Assembly: GCA_015179045.1 (NCBI GenBank)
Contig: WHUZ01000153.1
Span: forward strand, 1-64,000
Source of the DNA: Kalaharituber pfeilii
Lineage: Eukaryota; Ascomycota; Pezizomycetes; Pezizales; Pezizaceae
Direction: 5' to 3'
Length of the DNA: 64,000 nt
Below the pieces are notes generated by a model. The model did not search any database. It was not told where the DNA came from and saw only the letters and a program-made list of their open reading frames with translations. Positions 10,942-21,863 of the stretch are shown here, in pieces. Both the position numbers and the translations under genes were made by a program. Numbering within the stretch: the first letter of the stretch is position 1; each line of letters opens with the position of its first letter.

Positions 10942-12624
10942 CTATATTCTACTAGAATATTATGTACAACTAGAATATTGTGCACTTTCAAAACATGTGG
11001 ATTTTTGTAGTAGTGGTTACAATTTATATGCGAGTATTATAAAACTTTAAAATAATATTTTTAACATATTCTGAAATATATTCTGTATCTTAGATTGCAT
11101 CTATTGGAGGACAGTATAGTGTACTATACTGAAATATACTTAATTAGGCAATAGAGTATCTCTATTTATAAAATTAGATACAGACCAACTAGAGTATTAA
11201 TATGCTTAATTATATATTAGCATATACCTATAATTATATATACTAAGTTTGGTACTAATATAAGTATTGTAGTAGAAGCTAACTAAAAATATTCAAAAAT
11301 AGTAGCAATTTTATAGTAATAGAATCAGGCAGGCTAATAGAAGATATAATAGACTTAAATATAAGTAGAAAGGGTTCTTACAACTAAATTATATAGGAAA
11401 GATTTATTTTTGGTAGTTCTAGTCTCGTATATAATAATTAGAAGTATAGAGAATAAGATACTCCTATCTATATTTAGTAAAATATAATATAGTATATAGT
11501 TTAATATACTAGGTATATAAGATTTTATAATAGAGTAAATTAATTATAAAATATCTAAAATTATAGATAATAAGTTTAGTACTAATATAAGTTTTATAGA
11601 AGAAGTAGTAGCTAAAAATATTTAGAAAGAGTAGTAGTTTAAGAGTAATAAAAGTAAGTAAGTTAAATAGAAATAGAATAAACTTAAATATAAGTAAAAA
11701 CTATTCTTATAATTAAAATATATAGTAAAGATTTATTTTTAGTACTTATAAGACTCTATATTATAATTTAGAGTCTAAAAAATACTATACTATATTCTAT
11801 TAAATTTTATATTATATTAGATATAATATAGTATATATTTTATTATATAAGATATATGAGAACTTATAATATGTAAAAAATATTAAAACTTTCTAGAAAT
11901 AAGAAAAAAGTAAAAAAATTCTTAAAATATAAAATAAAATAGAGATATTATATATATCTTCAAAAAATATAAGGACTAGTATCTGTATATAGCTTGAAAG
12001 ATAAAAGTATAGAAGGTGTAAATAATTTAATCTATTATATATTCTTATATACTAAGTATATTAACTATATATTATAATATATCTTATAAAATATGAATTA
12101 TAGCATACTATTTCTTACAACTTCAATTATTATAAGAGGTTGTAAAACTATTACAAATAAATCTTTATCATATACTTTAGCTGTAAGAACTCTTTCTACT
12201 TATATTTAAGCCTATTGTATCTCCTATTAGCCTGCCTGCTTCTATAACTACCGAATTGCTACTATTTCTGAATATTTTCAGTTAATACTTCTGCTACAAT
12301 ACTTATATCAGTACCAAACTTGATATATATAATCATGAGCATATGCTAATGTGTAATGAAGCACATCAGCACTCTAGCTGGTCTGTGTCTGATTTTATAA
12401 ACAGAGGTTCCCTATTGCCTAATTCGGTATATCTCAGTACACTACAGCATGTCATCCTCAGATGAATGCAAACTGAGGTGCCAAAACTACTCTCCCATGT
12501 ATAATTGAGATGTACCTAAATTCCTGATGTAATAGAACCACTCAGTAATTTGTAATAGTCTTATTTTCACTTATCCGGGGTTGCGCAATATCCCGGTTAT
12601 GCGCAATATCCCGGTAGAACACAG
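10942..12624. mobile_element. Long-TIR, Tc1/mariner-like DNA element, RIP-decayed
   Basis: Inserted at a TA dinucleotide (10940-10941 and 12625-12626). The right arm has the empty TA at 38575-38576. The right terminus, inverted, reads CTGTGTTCTACCGGGATATT; the left reads CTATATTCTACTAGAATATT, differing only by C-to-T and G-to-A changes. The arms of homology extend about 500 bp inward. A third internal copy of arm sequence lies at about 11500-11760. No transposase frame survives, so it is a non-autonomous or gutted element. Confidence 0.85.
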
Positions 12625-12626
12625 TA

Positions 12627-12925
12627 CATATTAAAAGACCTTATTCTGCAGCATGTCGTACCGTCGAGAGGGACCTACCATACCTATTAATAGAGCTCAT
12701 TCTGCAGCATATCGCGTCATTAAGAGGGACCTGCCATATCTATTAACAGAGCTTATTCTTCAGCATATCGTATGCTGTTGAGAGGGGCTGCCATACCTGT
12801 CAATTGAGCTCATTCCGTAGTATCTCAAGCCGTCGAGAGGGGCCTACCATACCTGCTAAAAGACCTCATTTTGCAGCATATCACACCGTTGAGAAGGACC
12901 TGCTATACCTGTCAATTGAGCTTAT
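12627..12925 (+). repeat. 56-bp minisatellite, second part
   Basis: Five units of about 56 bp with the core CATTCTGCAGCATATCG and GAGAGGGACCTACCATACCT. The units differ by a few bases. An open frame across the array (12804-13040) exists only because of the repeat, not because it is a gene. Confidence 0.9.
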
Positions 12926-13090
12926 GCTGCTTCCTTTCACGATGTCACAGCCACCTACATACATATCGATATTATACTTTTCTGCAGCCGACAGGTCAAG
13001 CCGAGCCGATGTGCCAAGCCGGAAGGTAAGACCTTACTAATAGGTGACTCGAAAAGGCTTGACAAGCCATCCCATTCCCATGCGACAAAT

Positions 13091-13316
13091 GTGAATCGAT
13101 GGCGGAGAATGGGGAGGAGTATGACGTTTTAGAGAATTTCTTCGCTGGGGTCAAGTTCTAGAAGCTAGGAGAGCGGGGGCGACGGCGCGTGGGGGCCATG
13201 TACGTAGAGAGTTAGTTTAGCCTGTCTCCGGGCTATGAGGGCTTGCCCAGGGACCCTGCCATGGCCAAGTGCTACAAGCGGGGTTATGTGATTAAAAAAA
13301 AAAAAAAAAAAAAAAG
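13091..13316 (+). mobile_element. Type-B LINE, heavily 5'-truncated
   Basis: Starts GGCGGAGAATGGGG, the point equivalent to 1161 in the copy at 1-1378, and is nearly identical to it through the stop, tail B and poly(A). Its 5' flank is GTGAATCGAT (13081-13090 region) but its 3' flank is GGTCAGGCCC, so the two ends do not match. GTGAATCGAT is instead the 3' flank of the first copy. Confidence 0.9.
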
Positions 13317-15746
13317 GTCAGGCCCCAATTGAAATTCAACCATACCCGGCGCTGGGTTACCAATGTACAGTATGGGGCCAATCGAAGAAACGCTGTAGCA
13401 AACATCTTCCATCCATTACCGGCTGTGGGACAAGCAGGGGGTGGAAAAACGGAATGGCGGAGGATGTGGGAAAGAAAACAACACTGCAGAGGACCCAGAA
13501 AGCTGGCTTTGCGCTGCCATGGGCTTGCACTAGCCAGTTAAGGCAACGGGTTTCTCGCTCCATGACGGAGACGGCGTATGCCACAGACGCCCTCAACTCA
13601 TTGAAAAGCCAAGCGAAAATTGATAGCGTCCACATGCAATTTGGGACTGCAAAATAAGCGCACTATTGTGGCTTCCCTTCAGGAAATTTGAGTGCCACTT
13701 AACAGGTCCTACGTTCAATTGGTTCCAATCAGCTGCACTATACTATCAAAGTTAAAACTTACATATGCTTTGGGACGGCATCTTGAGTAGGGTTCAGTGC
13801 TCCCAACGGCATTACGAGCTGTTCTATCACTTCACACATGTTTGCTGTTTTAGCACATTTGGATTTCTTCATAGCTACTTCTGATTTGCACCCTTAAGAG
13901 TAAGAATGACTTGATATTTGATGAACGACTTAATTCTAAATTGTTCCTTAAGACTGTGGGCAATCTGCCCTCTCTAAATAATAACATAGTATAAGAAATA
14001 GTAACATAGCAAATGAGCGTAGCTAGAGGTTGTCAACTTTGCAGTGCATTGTCCTCTGTGAACAAAGCCTGTAAGGTGTGGTGCTCTGGACAAAGGCATA
14101 CTCTTTGTCAACAGGGAGCTTTGTCCAGTTCAGCGTTCAGCGCTATACTGCAAGCCACACCCGCATGTGGCAAGCCCACTCCGCATGCGGCGACAACCTG
14201 ACATTCAACAAAGAGGCATGTCGTACCAGGCGATTGTGTGATGTCAATGCATCTGCAGACACATGTAACACGATGAGATGCGCATCCTGTACAAAATGTC
14301 AATGACAAAAAGTAAATACGTTCTACCCAGCGAATAGAATGTGCTTGTGTAATCTATGTAGTACTCTAGCTTGTGATAACGCCTTGTGCTATCATTTTGC
14401 TCATGAGAATACGTGGTTATATTATCGTTAGTTACGTAGCTAATGTGTATCACTTGCATGTGCAACCACATATATGTACCTATGCTCAAGTTCTCCACAA
14501 ACTACTCCACGCTGCAAGAGAAGATCCGTCTTCAATCCAGGCGCTTCGCTGGATTGGCAGTGCAGTGCGGAAGTATGCAATGTGCAATAATTGCTGGGGA
14601 TCTGAGCCCAGAAACAAACCGAGAGTTAACCCGCGTCATGTTACGAAGTGATGCATTCAGTGAACTTGCGGAGAGCAGATAGGGTTGCTTTCACTTTGAA
14701 GTCTATTCTTGTGTGTGACGCCTAAACGGGATGATTGGTAAGTGCCTTTAAAACAAAATACATCCGCAAAGTTATTTTCCGGCAAAACATTCATTTCCGC
14801 TGCATTGAGAGTGGCCAGAATTTCTGATCGTTATGTCGTTGGTGTAACTACAGTACTCCGCTATGGACTAGCCACGCTCGTATCTCGGATTTAGCGTATA
14901 TTTTGCGAATAGACCCACTAAGCTTTGGTTTGGCTCAATTAACCTCTGAAATGCGCTTGCTTATTTTAAAGTGGTACTACAGCTAAGTATGCAGATCGCA
15001 CTGTTTTGGTAGTCTGGTGCCCAGAGCGCCTGGGCACGAGACTACTGTTTTGGCAGAATTAAAGTGTGCTCGATGATGTTACCAGTGCTGCTTTAAGCAG
15101 AACAAGTCGGTGACAACGACATAGGCTTGCAGTTTGACTTACATACTGTTAACCATGGCCGCTTTGGGTGCGTTTAAAAGACGGTTTACTGAGTTTGCTT
15201 TACCCAAGTCGAAATCACAACAGTTTCTAAGCCAACAAGGAACATAGCGCTCACAAGAGGAAGTGATGAACAAGCTAGAAAAAAAGGAAAGGTTTTTTTT
15301 TTTCTAAAAAAAAAAAAAATAAGAAAAAAATCCTTCGCATCTCAAAAACAGCACATTTCACCCGCTTGATCGGTTGTTTGAGACGGTCCACTGTAGAGGC
15401 GGCAAAGCCAGTCACCCGGCGGTAAGCCTCGGGTGCAGAACGGAGGGTTGTTAGCAACGATCGCTCACTTGCTTGGCTGCTACTGTAGAGTACAGTTTCG
15501 TAGATTCCAGTTCCAAGGGTTTAGAGTGCATTTTCTCATGGATTGATAAGATCACGCACCAAATTTCTCACCTGCCTCACCTGCTGCTTACTTAGAAATC
15601 CTGAATCGTAAATTTCCGGCGGGAGGTTAAGGATCTTCTTTTATAATTAAGCATAACAGCCTAGCTGCAGCACAGGCAGTGGATGCCTCATTCTAACTGT
15701 TGCGCAGTTGACAGTTGTGCGGTGTTTTAATGAAAGCCGACCAACC
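13317..15746. other. Unassigned 2.4-kb sequence
   Basis: Non-repetitive sequence with only short ORFs (for example 13454-13657 and 13357-13635 on opposite strands), none recognised. There is an A/T-run fold near 15283-15330 (T11, then A13). It might hold exons of an intron-rich host gene that I cannot identify. Confidence 0.4.
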
Positions 15747-15756
15747 TCCTGGATTT

Positions 15757-16848
15757 CACTCTGGAGTCGGTGGAGACGTTTGTGGGCTACGAAGCAGTGC
15801 GAGTGGAGGCGAGAGCATTGAGCATTGAGGTTCGAGGGAGAAGAGCTGAGGAGAGGGGACGAGGAGAAAGTCTACTTGAGGGGGTCATTGAGACATGACG
15901 ACGAGATACCGCTGGTTACCTTGCCCTCACTGCACCGAGATGCCGAGAGAGGGGAATGGGAGAAACACATAGACGACATAAAAGAGGAGGGGTGGGTACC
16001 AGTATACACGGACGGGAGCATGAGGGAGGAGAAGGCAGGGGCGGGGATGTTCTGGGGGGGCAGATCGGAGTCGGTATATTTGGGAGAGGAAGCCACAGTG
16101 AACGACGCGGAGCTGGTGGCGATAAGCGAGGCGATGGAGAGGCTAGAAGGGGAATTGATGATTGTAACGGATTCCAGACACGCGATTCAGAGGATGACGG
16201 CGGTTGCGAGGGGGGACATAGCACACGACGGAGCGACGAGGAGGATGAGGAGAGCATGGGGAGAGAGAATAAGGAGAGGAGACTGGGACATAGCGGTGAT
16301 ATGGGTGAAAGCGCACAGGGGGATCCCCGGTAATGAGAAGGCAGACAGGGCAGCGAGCACGGGGACCGCCTTGCAGTACAAGCCGGAAATTATAACAGAA
16401 GCGGGACAGAGACAGAAGGGGAGGAGAGAGAGAGCGGAGGAGAGGAACCGGCTGAAACTGACATACAGACCGTTGGAGAGGCTAGGAGGCGGGGTAGGGA
16501 GGCTGGCGGGCTTGCTGGGGGGTAAGGGACTGAGGGCATGGAGGTGGCATATAGGAGAAGGTGACGGACCGGAGTGCAGGTGGTGTGGAGAGAGAGAGGA
16601 GACAACGAAACACTTGTTGGAGGAGTGTAGAGTGTGGAAGCGGAGGTGGCCGGGGGGGGAGGAGCACGTGAAAAGGCCTCCGAAGGGGAAAGAAGGGGAG
16701 AGAGATCCGTTGGGCGCGTTGATACAATTGCTAGGGGAGTAGGGGAGAAAAGAAGGGTCATGTGACGTAGAAAGTAGCTAGGTAGCACATCGCCATAGCC
16801 CGTGGGGCGGCAAGCGATTAATGATATAAAAAAAAAAAAAAAAAAAAA
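15757..16848 (+). mobile_element. Type-A LINE, 5'-truncated, best-kept RNase H
   Basis: Flanked by TCCTGGATTT (15747-15756 and 16849-16858). Ends in tail A with the outer stem ATCGC/GCGAT (about 16792-16820) and poly(A). Coding is open from 15825 to 16742. A 7-bp tandem duplication AGCATTG (15814-15820 and 15821-15827) shifts the frame against upstream coding sequence. Confidence 0.92.
15825..16742 (+). pseudogene. LINE ORF2 C-terminus: RNase H and CCHC finger
   Basis: An open frame of about 305 codons without an authentic start (a TTG begins it). The RNase H motifs are YTDGSMREEKAGAG (about residues 60-73), EATVNDAELVAISEAM, TDSRHAI and WVKAHRGIPGNEKAD, giving the usual D-E-D-D set. The C-terminal finger is CRWCGEREETTKHLLEEC. 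The enzyme would remove template RNA after first-strand synthesis. This is a 5'-truncated LINE copy, so a promoter and RT are absent and expression is unlikely. Confidence 0.85.
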
Positions 16849-17433
16849 TCCTGGATTTGAGTCTTCTTTCGTATTGGCAACCTCTGATCAACAAAGTGAC
16901 CATAGGTTTAGTTGATGCAGTAAGCACTGGATGAAGAGGAGTTCTACGGAGATTACCGCATTTGAACCTCCAGAAGCGGCAATAGCAGGCTGCTGTCAGC
17001 AATCATGATAACAATAGTAGTATGCCTGTCTAGAGGTCAGGTAAAATTCCAAAACCATCTGCAGCCCGAGTACTGTGAAATGTTGATGCTCAATTGACTG
17101 GGTTGGCCATTGTGACGGAGCTGAATGCATATGCGTGCGCTGCGTCAGCAGCTCGCCTCTGTGGTAGGTAGTTGGCAACGGTTGACGGTAAGGTACCGGC
17201 CGCAGTTCTATTGCCATCATGCAATGTACGGGACCTCCCCGGGCAGACTCAGCATGTTATGTGCAACTGCATCAGCGAATGGCAACGCAGCTAGCTCAGA
17301 CAACAGTTTCTCCATGAGTGGCAACCCGATCTTCCTCAAGAGTTTGCACCTGCTGTTTTTTTGTTTTTTTTTTAATTTCATTACTCGGCTGAACCTTCTT
17401 TAAGGTGGAAAAAAACAGAAATAATATCATAAG
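16849..17433. other. Unassigned sequence with possible tail-A scrap
   Basis: No gene recognised. At 17364-17387 a T-run is followed by AATTTCATTACTCG, which matches the last bases of tail A in reverse and may be another minimal insertion. About 65 bp at 17238-17304 (containing ATCAGCGAATGGCAACGC) recur inverted at 17993-18056, flanking the LINE fragment. Confidence 0.4.
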
Positions 17434-17552
17434 TAGTCAATGGGTTATCACAGGAAACACAACATGTAATTCTAGTGCAGACTCAGCACGCACCCTACCC
17501 TAAGCCTGCAATAGAATTACATGTTGCGTATCCTGTGATAACTTATTGACTA
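17434..17552. repeat. Fold-back repeat, 119 bp
   Basis: Two inverted arms of about 41 bp (TAGTCAATGGGTTATCACAG... and its complement ending at 17552), separated by about 37 bp, with a few mismatches. It could be a small MITE. No target duplication is obvious. Confidence 0.7.
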
Positions 17553-18209
17553 TGATACGCGCATCGCGCACATAGCCGGAGGTAGACCCACCCCCAGAGG
17601 AGCGGCAGGAAGGGTATGAGAAGCATGGGAAGCAAGAATAGACCGGGGAGGGCTGGACGTAGCGATAATGTGGGTCAAGGCACACATCGGAGTACAGGGC
17701 AACGAGAATGCCGACCGAGCGGCGAAGATCGGCGCCATGATCCAATACCAGAAAGAAGTCGCAACGGAAGCCGGAATCCGGACGGAGGCCAGGTCCCAGA
17801 GAGCCGAAGAAAGGAACCGCCTAGGTCTGGCCACTCCAGCGACTGGGGATCCTGACAGGAACCCTGGCAGGTCTACTAGGAGGGAAAGAACTCGGACTAA
17901 AGTCCTGGAGGTTCAGGATTGGAAAAGACGACTTCCCGGAGTGCCGATGGTGCGGGGAAGAAGAAACGACGTCGCACATATGGGAGAGACGCAGGTTGTC
18001 TGAGCTAGCTGCGTTGCCATTCGCTGATGTAATTGCGCATATGTGCTGAGTCTGCGGAGGACAGTGCTGAAATGCTTGCTCATCTGCAAGTGACCTTAAG
18101 AGGAGATCACAGCGTCGATGGATATACTTCTATTTTTTCGTACTTGTACTTTGTTTTGATGTAACTAGACCTCGCCATAGCCCATAGGGCGGCACGCGAG
18201 TAATGATAT
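17553..18209 (+). mobile_element. Type-A LINE fragment without poly(A)
   Basis: Contains VAIMWVKAHIGVQGNENAD (about 17655-17720), EAGIRTEARSQRAEERNRLGL and a shifted zinc-tail region (GKDDFPECRWCGEEE in another frame). Tail A is at 18171-18209 (CTCGCC...GCGAGTAATGATAT), but ordinary sequence follows instead of an A-run. This is a dead copy whose poly(A) was lost, or a rearranged end. Confidence 0.75.
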
Positions 18210-18373
18210 TAGTACTAGTGCGGGCACAGGTGCTAGAGTAGGCGCTAGTGCTAGTACGCGGGCTGAGCTTTCGTCTTGCGTAAGATCGATAAATGCTCGC
18301 ATAGTCCAAGTAGCAGATGCAGTAGTAGAGCTCTCAATAAACCATATGCAAGCTGCTTACCAGTTAGAGGAGC

Positions 18374-18433
18374 TTTTTTTTTTTTTTTTTTTTTTTATCA
18401 TTACTCGCATTCCGCCCTGGGGGCTACGGCGAG
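18374..18433 (-). mobile_element. Tail-A mini-insertion
   Basis: On the minus strand it begins exactly at CTCGCC, ends GCGAGTAATGATA plus about 24 A, and is flanked by GTTAGAGGAGC(TT) (18363-18373 and 18434-18446). It contains no other LINE sequence. Confidence 0.95.
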
Positions 18434-18564
18434 GTTAGAGGAGCTTGTCGGTGAAGTGGTTGGCATGGATGCAATTGTAGCCTCCACAATTTGTGCAAGA
18501 GAAGGGTGAGCTATAACCATACTGCTGCGTGGGCAATGGATTGGTAGAGGTATGAGTGAGATAT

Positions 18565-18594
18565 GCGAGTAATGATATATATATATAAAAAAAA
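18565..18594 (+). mobile_element. Possible minimal tail-A insertion
   Basis: GCGAGTAATGATAT followed by TA repeats and A8. Only the 3' strand of the outer stem and the terminus are present. No target duplication was found, so the call is tentative. Confidence 0.45.
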
Positions 18595-18638
18595 GGAACC
18601 AAGAAGCAGACCTATTGGTTTTATAGATGACATACATA

Positions 18639-19496
18639 CTGTGGTTCACCACTTTCCCGGACACCCCACTTTCCCGGACACATTTACCACCAAAACTGCG
18701 CAACTTTCGCACTCAATATCTCAACAACCACAACAGCATTTGTGAATGCACTTTGTGTAGCTATTAGACAAAGTGTAATTCTTGCTATCTAGCACTTTTT
18801 CTTCGTTCAAAATTTGTGGGTGCAAAGGGATTATGGCTTGTCGCATTTACGTTGGAAGGCTTGGCATTTATTTGTATGGGATCTCCATACAAAATGTTTA
18901 TCAGACTCGAATGTAGTTCTACTCTTCAACGCTAATTACAATAGCTATGATAGTATATGTCAAGAATCACCTGAAGAGGTATAGTAAGGTGCTGCATTTA
19001 GTTTACTTTCATTTGTTGAATTGTAGAGTTGGTGTACAACTATCTACTTTTCGGCGTTGTTCTCATACAAATGGTTTCTATGGGAAATATGAATATTGTG
19101 AATAATTTCACAACCATTACAGGTAGTACCTAACTACATTGTTCATAGTTTCTAACTGAGTGATGCTATTGAATGTGAGTGTCTGAGTTTTTTTTATGAA
19201 TTGATTGCAGGTGTAGCATGCAGAATTCGGGGGTGGTGACATTTGTATGGGGATCCCATACAAATAAATGCCAAGCCTTCCAACAAAAATGCGACAAGCC
19301 ATAATCCCTTTGCAACCACAATTTTTGATGAAGAAAAAGTACTAGATAGTAAGAATTACACTGTGCCTAATAGCTACACAAAGTGCATTCACAAATGCTG
19401 TTGTGGTTGTTGAGATATTGAGTGCGAAAGTTGCGCAATTTTGGTGGCCGGGAAAGTGGGGTGTCCGAGAAAGTGGTGAACCACAGTACTCCTTGA
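18639..19496. mobile_element. MITE with about 255-bp terminal inverted repeats (TA site)
   Basis: Termini read CTGTGGTTCACC...GGTGAACCACAG between TA dinucleotides (18637-18638 and 19497-19498). The arms (18639-18893 and about 19242-19496) are highly similar and end in TTTGTATGGGATCCCCATAC-like palindromes. The core is about 350 bp without a transposase frame. The TA target and TIR style fit Tc1/mariner (pogo/Fot1-type) elements. Confidence 0.9.
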
Positions 19497-19599
19497 GTCT
19501 GGCACGGGATCTGAAGACTTCTGCAGTGCCCTGCAGAGACGATACAGTCCCCGGTAGACATCCCTGCAACCCGGCAGGGTAGTCTGGCCTGCCCGGAGA

Positions 19600-19805
19600 G
19601 GTCCCGTATTTATTCGGAATTCTGACCAGAAGCCCAGGCCAGCCAGCACAAATATGGATGGCCCGGGCCACTCATCTCGGCATGCGGGCCACTGGCCCAA
19701 TTAGCATGGCTGGCCCGGGCTATCCACTTTTGTGTACAGTAGAAGAAGTGGCTGACCTGGGCTAGTGATGAGTGGCCCGGTAAGATGGCTGGCCCCGAAC
19801 ACGTT
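19600..19805. repeat. CCGGGCCA-type repeat ends, core deleted
   Basis: Contains TATTTATTCGGAATTCTGAC, CAAATATGGATGGCCCGGGC and then, inverted, AAGATGGCTGGCCCCGAACA. These match both ends of the family at 5888, 36661 and 50886, so this looks like an internally deleted copy of about 200 bp. Confidence 0.65.
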
Positions 19806-20795
19806 TACCGAACCTGATCTCCTGCCATGCAGTTTTTAACAGTTTAATCGAGCTATTCAATAGGCTAGGGATAGGTATTTATGTCCACAAAAACGAGTGC
19901 CTGCATGTAGAAGCAAATGTAGCTGTGCAGCAGCTTTTAAGTCGCACCAGTACGTTGATTCCCGAAAAAGTGTAGGCTCGGGAGAGCAGTGCTAACTTAG
20001 GCACTAATAACTCTGGTGAGCATGAATAATGGACGACCTCCATGGCCTGGGGCTCAGTCGCGCGATTGCAGAAAGGCGGGTCATGGAATGGAAATTGTGT
20101 CTTGTCGTTCGCTCACCCCGCTCACCTCTCACTCATCTCCAGTACTTTTCTTTCGTTATCTTTTCATTTCTTTCCTTCTCAACTCTTGCTTCGTGTTGAT
20201 ACTTTGTGTCCGGTTCTGCAGCTGCCGTCCTACACGCGTGTTTGGATTTTCCTATTGTATATTCGAAAACGAGCACTCTGCACTCGCAACTACTGACCCC
20301 TCCTGCTCTCTACATTTTGATTCCTCAGGTGTGGGCGTCGCGATATTAATACTTGCGGAATACATGAACCTCCGAGTGGGTACACCAGCGTATATACTAC
20401 CACCACATATCGCGATCGGTGCCTCTTTCGACCCCCACATGCCCCACTTCCACGACGCTCTTCCACCTCAAGTACTGCTCTTGCGTCGTACTCGAGGCCC
20501 TTTATCAATATCAATCATCGCCTGCGCCTTTATTCTCTTAAGCGTCGTTCGGGCGCTTGTCTCCGCTTCCAATGTCCGTCATCCACGTCGACATCCATAT
20601 CCGGAGGATGCGGTAGTTCCTGCCCGTGCCACCGTCGAGGAGTACAGGACAGAGCTCTCTTGACCAATTGCAAGTGGTTGTAACTCCGCCGCCATAGAGA
20701 CAGACTCCGAGTGACAATGGCTTTTACCAGGAACATCACGATCAGTTGAACTTCATCCACCGAAAGCCGGCGCCAGACCTGCCCCTGACAACGCC
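19806..20795. other. Region of uncertain ORF, no repeat
   Basis: Apart from the hypothetical frame at 20022-20663, nothing is recognised. Pyrimidine-rich stretches at 20110-20200 resemble fungal promoter CT tracts, but no clear transcript start can be assigned. Confidence 0.3.
20022..20663 (+). CDS. Hypothetical ORF, uncertain
   Basis: An open frame of about 213 codons from ATG at 20022. Hydrophobic stretches fall around residues 45-65 and 163-180. I recognise no domain. Low-complexity pyrimidine-rich DNA and the absence of a family match make chance likely. A splice-like AG before GTGTGGGCG (20330) suggests that parts could be UTR or introns of an unrecognised gene. Confidence 0.2.
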   Translation: MNNGRPPWPGAQSRDCRKAGHGMEIVSCRSLTPLTSHSSPVLFFRYLFISFLLNSCFVLILCVRFCSCRPTRVFGFSYCIFENEHSALATTDPSCSLHFDSSGVGVAILILAEYMNLRVGTPAYILPPHIAIGASFDPHMPHFHDALPPQVLLLRRTRGPLSISIIACAFILLSVVRALVSASNVRHPRRHPYPEDAVVPARATVEEYRTELS

Positions 20796-20808
20796 AATTG
20801 TTCCAGAG

Positions 20809-20809
20809 C

Positions 20810-20840
<31 letters not shown>

Positions 20841-20873
20841 CATTACTCACATGCCGCCCTGTGGGCTATGGTG
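20809..20873 (-). mobile_element. Tail-A mini-insertion, CAC/GTG stem variant
   Basis: Flanked by AATTGTTCC(A/G)GAG (20796-20808 and 20874-20886). The body begins CACCATAGCCC and ends GTGAGTAATGATATT plus poly(A). The G-to-A change in the lower stem is matched on both strands of the stem (CAC with GTG). Confidence 0.92.
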
Positions 20874-20906
20874 AATTGTTCCGGAGTGAGCGATGGTGCG
20901 GGGGTG

Positions 20907-21085
20907 AGCTACGTCAGAGTGAGCGCTGTGGTCTTGATGCACAGGGTGTACGTGGAGCTGCAGGGCTTCGGGGTGTAGATGTAGCCCAGGTGGCAGCACA
21001 GCGGCGCGCCGGAGGGGGAGTAGATGCAGTAGCTGCTGTTGGGGCAGCATGCGGCGATGGTGCGGTTCGATGCGCGGCCTATGTG
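20907..21085 (-). CDS. Possible C-terminal exon of a cysteine-rich protein
   Basis: The minus strand reads NRTIAACCPNSSYCIYSP, then GAPLCCHLGYIYTPKPC and STYTLC, to a stop near 20907. It has eight cysteines in about 45 residues, as in small secreted fungal proteins. Immediately upstream is a plausible intron end with CTAAC and CATAG (near 21086-21110). No upstream exon with a signal peptide could be fixed. The mini-insertion at 20809 lies just downstream. Confidence 0.25.
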
Positions 21086-21784
21086 CAGTCACACCCGTCA
21101 GTTAGGCTCATAGACAAGGGTCGCGGAGCCTTGGGACAAGTGGCCCACATATATGTTTGCCCTCCGGTCAAACGACTCCAGCCCGTTCACGTCGAGTTCG
21201 CTCAGATCGCCTCCGGCGCCGGCGAATATATCCCTCCCACCCAACCATGCCCCCCCACTTCGACCATGAGCGTCCCGCCGGCGCCTCTCCTGTAACTGGC
21301 ATTGAGCTCACGGCGCAGCACTGCCTCACGAAATGGCACGTCCCCTGCGGTGACGGATGGTGGTGCTACAACCGCGCGGCAAGCGCAACAGGGAGCTGGT
21401 GCGTGAGAACGCTGAACCCCGGGTGGCCATTCGTGACCGACATACAGACGGGCGCGATACAGCCAGGTATGCAGCAGTGTACGGAGGGGATGATTGAGTG
21501 TGCGAAGGAGGCAGGTGGGGGAGGTTTCCGACAGGAATAGGGTGCACGGTGCTCCAGGGGAGGATGGGGTGCGGACCGACGGCGGACGATACGGTGTCAA
21601 GATGGATTTTTTTCCGAGGCCGACACGCCGCAGATCGGTGGGGTAGGGGAGGATGATGATGAGGATGGGGGAGACCCTGAGAGCAACACTGAGGCACGCT
21701 CAGACGACAATCGTACAAGTGAGCTTCCCCCTGGCACGGCAGCAGCAATTTGTGTGTCGTCTCCTGACTCCTGAGCACTGTGCT

Positions 21785-21824
21785 GCCCTGCCTTGGCGAG
21801 CAGCTGCGCGCGGGGTCGCGTGAC

Positions 21825-21851
<27 letters not shown>
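21785..21851 (+). mobile_element. Tail-B mini-insertion
   Basis: Begins GCCCTGCC and ends GTGAC plus about 28 A. Flanked by a perfect GAGCACTGTGCT (21773-21784 and 21852-21863). The body is about 40 nt. Confidence 0.97.
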
Positions 21852-21855
<4 letters not shown>

Positions 21856-21863
21856 ACTGTGCT

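Larger units (their letters stand above)
4370..13074. repeat. Left arm of large inverted repeat
   Basis: This stretch reappears in reverse complement at 38127-44652, with the same order of nested elements: type-B LINE, CCGGGCCA repeat with type-A LINE, AT-rich block, ORF1-only element in tail B, 56-bp minisatellite, and a terminal segment ending in CATCCCA. The left arm is longer because it gained a TA-flanked DNA element (10942-12624), two mini-insertions (6548-6603 and 7813-7874), and a different structure at 8850-9571. The spacer is about 25 kb. Confidence 0.9.

Noticed and set aside
12804..13040. A 78-codon frame present in both arms (also 38161-38397)
   Set aside because: It spans minisatellite units. 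The identity comes from the inverted duplication, not from protein conservation.
20847..21295. Two overlapping frames around the tail-A insertion at 20809
   Set aside because: The plus-strand frame reads through the T-run of the insertion (a run of Phe), so it cannot be original. Only a weak minus-strand cysteine-rich exon was kept.
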